From Helicobacter sp. 13S00477-4 (GTDB lineage: Bacteria; Campylobacterota; Campylobacteria; Campylobacterales; Helicobacteraceae), in contig NZ_MLAS01000010.1 in NCBI RefSeq assembly GCF_002272785.1, forward strand, positions 1 to 64,000: a stretch of 64,000 nucleotides of DNA, given 5' to 3'. The notes under the pieces were generated by a model. It had not been told where the DNA came from. It worked only from the letters and a program-made list of their open reading frames with translations, and made no database searches. Shown in pieces: positions 62,791-64,000 of the stretch (its first letter is position 1; every line of letters starts with the position of its first letter). The position numbers and the translations under genes were made by a program.

Positions 62791-62807
62791 CCCCTTGTTA
62801 AAAGGGG
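62791..62807. other. GC-rich hairpin between the two micropeptide genes
   Basis: CCCCTT (62791-62796) and AAGGGG (62802-62807) around a 5-nt loop, directly after the 26-residue peptide on the - strand. No T-run, so partial termination, an RNA-stability element or processing site are all possible. Confidence 0.5.
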
Positions 62808-62813
62808 ATTCGT

Positions 62814-62894
62814 TTAACTTATAAATAATTTAGCTATTGCTAAAATATAAAAAACGATTTGTAAAACTAAAGCTGTAACTCTAAGTTTTTTCAT
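62814..62894 (-). CDS. 26-residue hydrophobic micropeptide
   Basis: ATG 62894, AAAGGAG about 11 bases upstream. MKKLRVTA then a hydrophobic helix (LVLQIVFYILAIAKLFIS). This is the size and shape of type I toxin peptides or of small holin-like/regulatory membrane peptides. It is the first ORF after a consensus sigma-70 promoter whose transcript begins with a palindrome. Confidence 0.5.
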   Translation of the reverse strand: MKKLRVTALVLQIVFYILAIAKLFIS

Positions 62895-62922
62895 CTTATC
62901 TTATTCTCCTTTCTTTAAAATT

Positions 62923-62947
62923 TAAAACTTGTTATCTACAAGTTTTA
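62923..62947. promoter_or_regulatory. 25-bp palindromic operator (or 5' hairpin) at the micropeptide transcript start
   Basis: Perfect 10-bp arms TAAAACTTGT (62923-62932) and ACAAGTTTTA (62938-62947) with a 5-base centre. It begins at the predicted +1 of the promoter at 62955-62983. A further half-site, ACAAGTTTA, lies at 63021-63029. A repressor bound here would block the promoter. Confidence 0.6.
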
Positions 62948-62954
62948 TGCAATA

Positions 62955-62983
62955 ATTATACTATAAAACAAGATTTAAGTCAA
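62955..62983 (-). promoter_or_regulatory. Near-consensus sigma-70 promoter for the micropeptide genes
   Basis: On the - strand: -35 TTGACT (62983-62978), 17-base spacer, -10 TATAAT (62960-62955). A full -35 is rare in Helicobacter promoters and points to a strong, probably regulated phage promoter. Confidence 0.75.
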
Positions 62984-63036
62984 TTAAATTACAATAATTC
63001 ATTATAGATATTTGTAAATAACAAGTTTAAGTATTG

Positions 63037-63747
63037 TTATTTGCTAAGAATAGATTGAAGTAAAGTCTTAAATTGATTGAATTCTTCTAAATCTTTTTTG
63101 AATTCTTCACTCTTAATTGCTTTTATTTGTTGTTTTAAATGATGATTCTCTAGTATAAGATTTAAACTAGCTTCTATTTGTGCACTTACTTTATTGTTGC
63201 TAACACTGCTTGCTAAAGTAGTATCACTAACTCCTATCGCCTCGCCTAGTTCCTTATAAGTCATTCCTAGCTCTTTGGCTGTCTTTTTAATGAGGTTTTG
63301 CTCTTTTAACTCAAACGCAAAATGCCATTCTATGCAATAAAATATTTCCTCTGTTTTTTCATTTTTAAAAATAATATGATTGCCTCCTTCATGCCAAAAA
63401 GGCTCATAACCTAATATTTGTGTGATTTGTTGTAAAACTTCAGGAATGATTGCTTTTTCATTCCCTCTTTTGATTTCTGTACTTAATTGGATTTTATCCT
63501 TCAATGATCCAAATATTTTAATCCTCTCATTTGAAAAAGAATCTAATTGGTCAATCATTGCAGTATGGTTTATTTTTATCCATTCAAGAACGCTTGAATC
63601 TACTGCTTTATTTAAACCATTATCTTGGCAGTACTTCATAAAATCTTCATAAAAAGATAGTTTTGATGTTTTATTGTTAAGATAGAGCATTTGTTTATTC
63701 TGTTTTTCAGATTTTTCACATAGGGTTATAAATTTTTCATAAGTCAT
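63037..63747 (-). CDS. Prophage helix-turn-helix regulator (putative)
   Basis: 236 residues. Helical N-terminus; central part FWHEGGNHIIFKNEKTEEIFYCIEWHFAF. An HTH follows at about 157-200 (IKKTAKELGMTYKELGEAIGVSDTTLASSVSNNKVSAQIEASLNLIL), then a C-terminal coiled coil. It is a candidate repressor acting on the palindrome just downstream. It lacks a LexA/CI-type protease domain. Confidence 0.65.
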   Translation of the reverse strand: MTYEKFITLCEKSEKQNKQMLYLNNKTSKLSFYEDFMKYCQDNGLNKAVDSSVLEWIKINHTAMIDQLDSFSNERIKIFGSLKDKIQLSTEIKRGNEKAIIPEVLQQITQILGYEPFWHEGGNHIIFKNEKTEEIFYCIEWHFAFELKEQNLIKKTAKELGMTYKELGEAIGVSDTTLASSVSNNKVSAQIEASLNLILENHHLKQQIKAIKSEEFKKDLEEFNQFKTLLQSILSK

Positions 63748-63795
63748 TTTTCTTTCCTTATTTTATATAATTTTACCTCACAAAAGTCCTAAAAC

Positions 63796-64000
63796 CTAAT
63801 CCAATTCTATAGAGACATTCACTTCCATTTCTAAGCCTTCTTTTTCATAAATCTCTTTTCCTTTATTATACTTCACACATTCTCTGATTTCTTCAAATAC
63901 AGCCCTTAGCTTTTCATTTTTACATTGATTTTCAAAATCCCCTTTAGCCTTCTCTTCATTTTGTTCAATCTTATTTGTAATATCTTGAGAAAAGATTTTA
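63796..64000 (-). CDS. Unknown prophage protein, C-terminal part (runs off the window)
   Basis: The open - strand frame from the window edge encodes about 67 residues ending VNVSIELD and TAG. It is strongly charged and helical (KIEQNEEKAKGDFENQCKNEK, shown in part). It lies 48 bases upstream of the HTH gene on the same strand. No family recognised. Confidence 0.5.
   Translation of the reverse strand, partial: KIFSQDITNKIEQNEEKAKGDFENQCKNEKLRAVFEEIRECVKYNKGKEIYEKEGLEMEVNVSIELD

Larger units (their letters stand above)
41246..64000. mobile_element. Transposable prophage with Mu-like head and siphovirus-type tail (one end and >22 kb)
   Basis: Mu-family head genes (gp28 terminase, DUF935 portal, MuF gp30, gpG, protease I, head T) are combined with a tube protein, G/GT chaperone and long tape measure, and no sheath. 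One boundary lies within about 41228-41310, next to the broken OMP gene and the frameshifted Dam gene. The other end is outside the window, and no transposase A/B gene is seen. Direction changes at about 56.0 kb. Confidence 0.85.

Noticed and set aside
62923-62947. Palindrome as the terminator of the HTH gene
   Set aside because: It lies about 90 bases past the stop, has no T-run on the - strand, and begins at the predicted start of a consensus promoter. An operator or 5' hairpin is preferred, although termination is not excluded.

Overview
The window is AT-rich chromosomal DNA from a Helicobacter species other than H. pylori, carrying a large transposable prophage. The assignment rests on gene content and order: gpsA-glyQ-nif3-flgZ-waaA-rluA-lgt, tonB/fliO/fliN/nth/feoA/asmA/mltG/oorDABC and kdsB-dsb-UPF0323-glutathionylspermidine synthase are three blocks that I recall as separate loci in H. 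pylori (HP0955-0961, HP0582-0591, HP0230-0233). Here they lie side by side.

Region 1 (1-9.5 kb, mostly + strand): the end of an outer-membrane beta-barrel gene, a repeat-rich spacer, an MHS-type transporter, then a tightly packed run of phospholipid, tRNA-charging, flagellar-chaperone, Kdo-transferase, pseudouridine-synthase and lipoprotein-maturation genes. It contains a small anti-sigma/STAS-like pair and ends with a paired SMR exporter. Region 2 (9.5-22.4 kb): a DUF5718-like gene, an ADP-forming acyl-CoA synthetase, a TonB/FliO/FliN/Nth/FeoA block on the - strand, a large AsmA-like protein divergent from MltG, and the four-subunit 2-oxoglutarate:acceptor oxidoreductase operon. Region 3 (22.4-38.5 kb): a DUF302 protein, a Rep/UvrD helicase, a Fur-boxed TonB-dependent receptor with a PepSY membrane partner, the thiol-oxidoreductase/lipoprotein block, kdsB, RNase Y, 5-FTHF cyclo-ligase, FtsY, RadA, and a second PepSY protein beside a DUF4198 protein.

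Region 4 (38.5-41.3 kb) looks like an accessory junction: an orphan TrbJ/VirB5-like conjugation protein, two small unknown ORFs and a truncated outer-membrane protein ending at an 18-bp inverted repeat. Region 5 (about 41.3 kb to beyond the window end) is a transposable prophage of mosaic build. Its head genes are Mu-like (terminase gp28, portal gp29, MuF gp30 with a nuclease-like C-terminal domain, gpG, protease I, major head T). Its tail genes are of siphovirus type (tube protein, G/GT chaperone with a -1 frameshift site, 1152-residue tape measure), with no sheath gene visible. Packaging and portal genes run on + and capsid/lysis/tail genes on -, diverging from about 56.0 kb where two tandem palindromes sit. 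The lysis cassette (muramidase, overlapping Rz/Rz1, holin) lies between connector and tail genes. Beyond the head genes are a DinD-like gene, two unlisted micropeptide genes behind a consensus sigma-70 promoter with a palindrome at its start site, and an HTH regulator. Transposase genes and the far prophage end are not in the window.

The most notable items are the GT frameshift, the micropeptide/palindrome unit, the repeats and G-quadruplex motif around an RCC1-propeller tail gene, the MuF-nuclease fusion and the homopolymer-frameshifted Dam methylase. All coordinates and motifs were read by eye. Family names come from recognition, not from searches.
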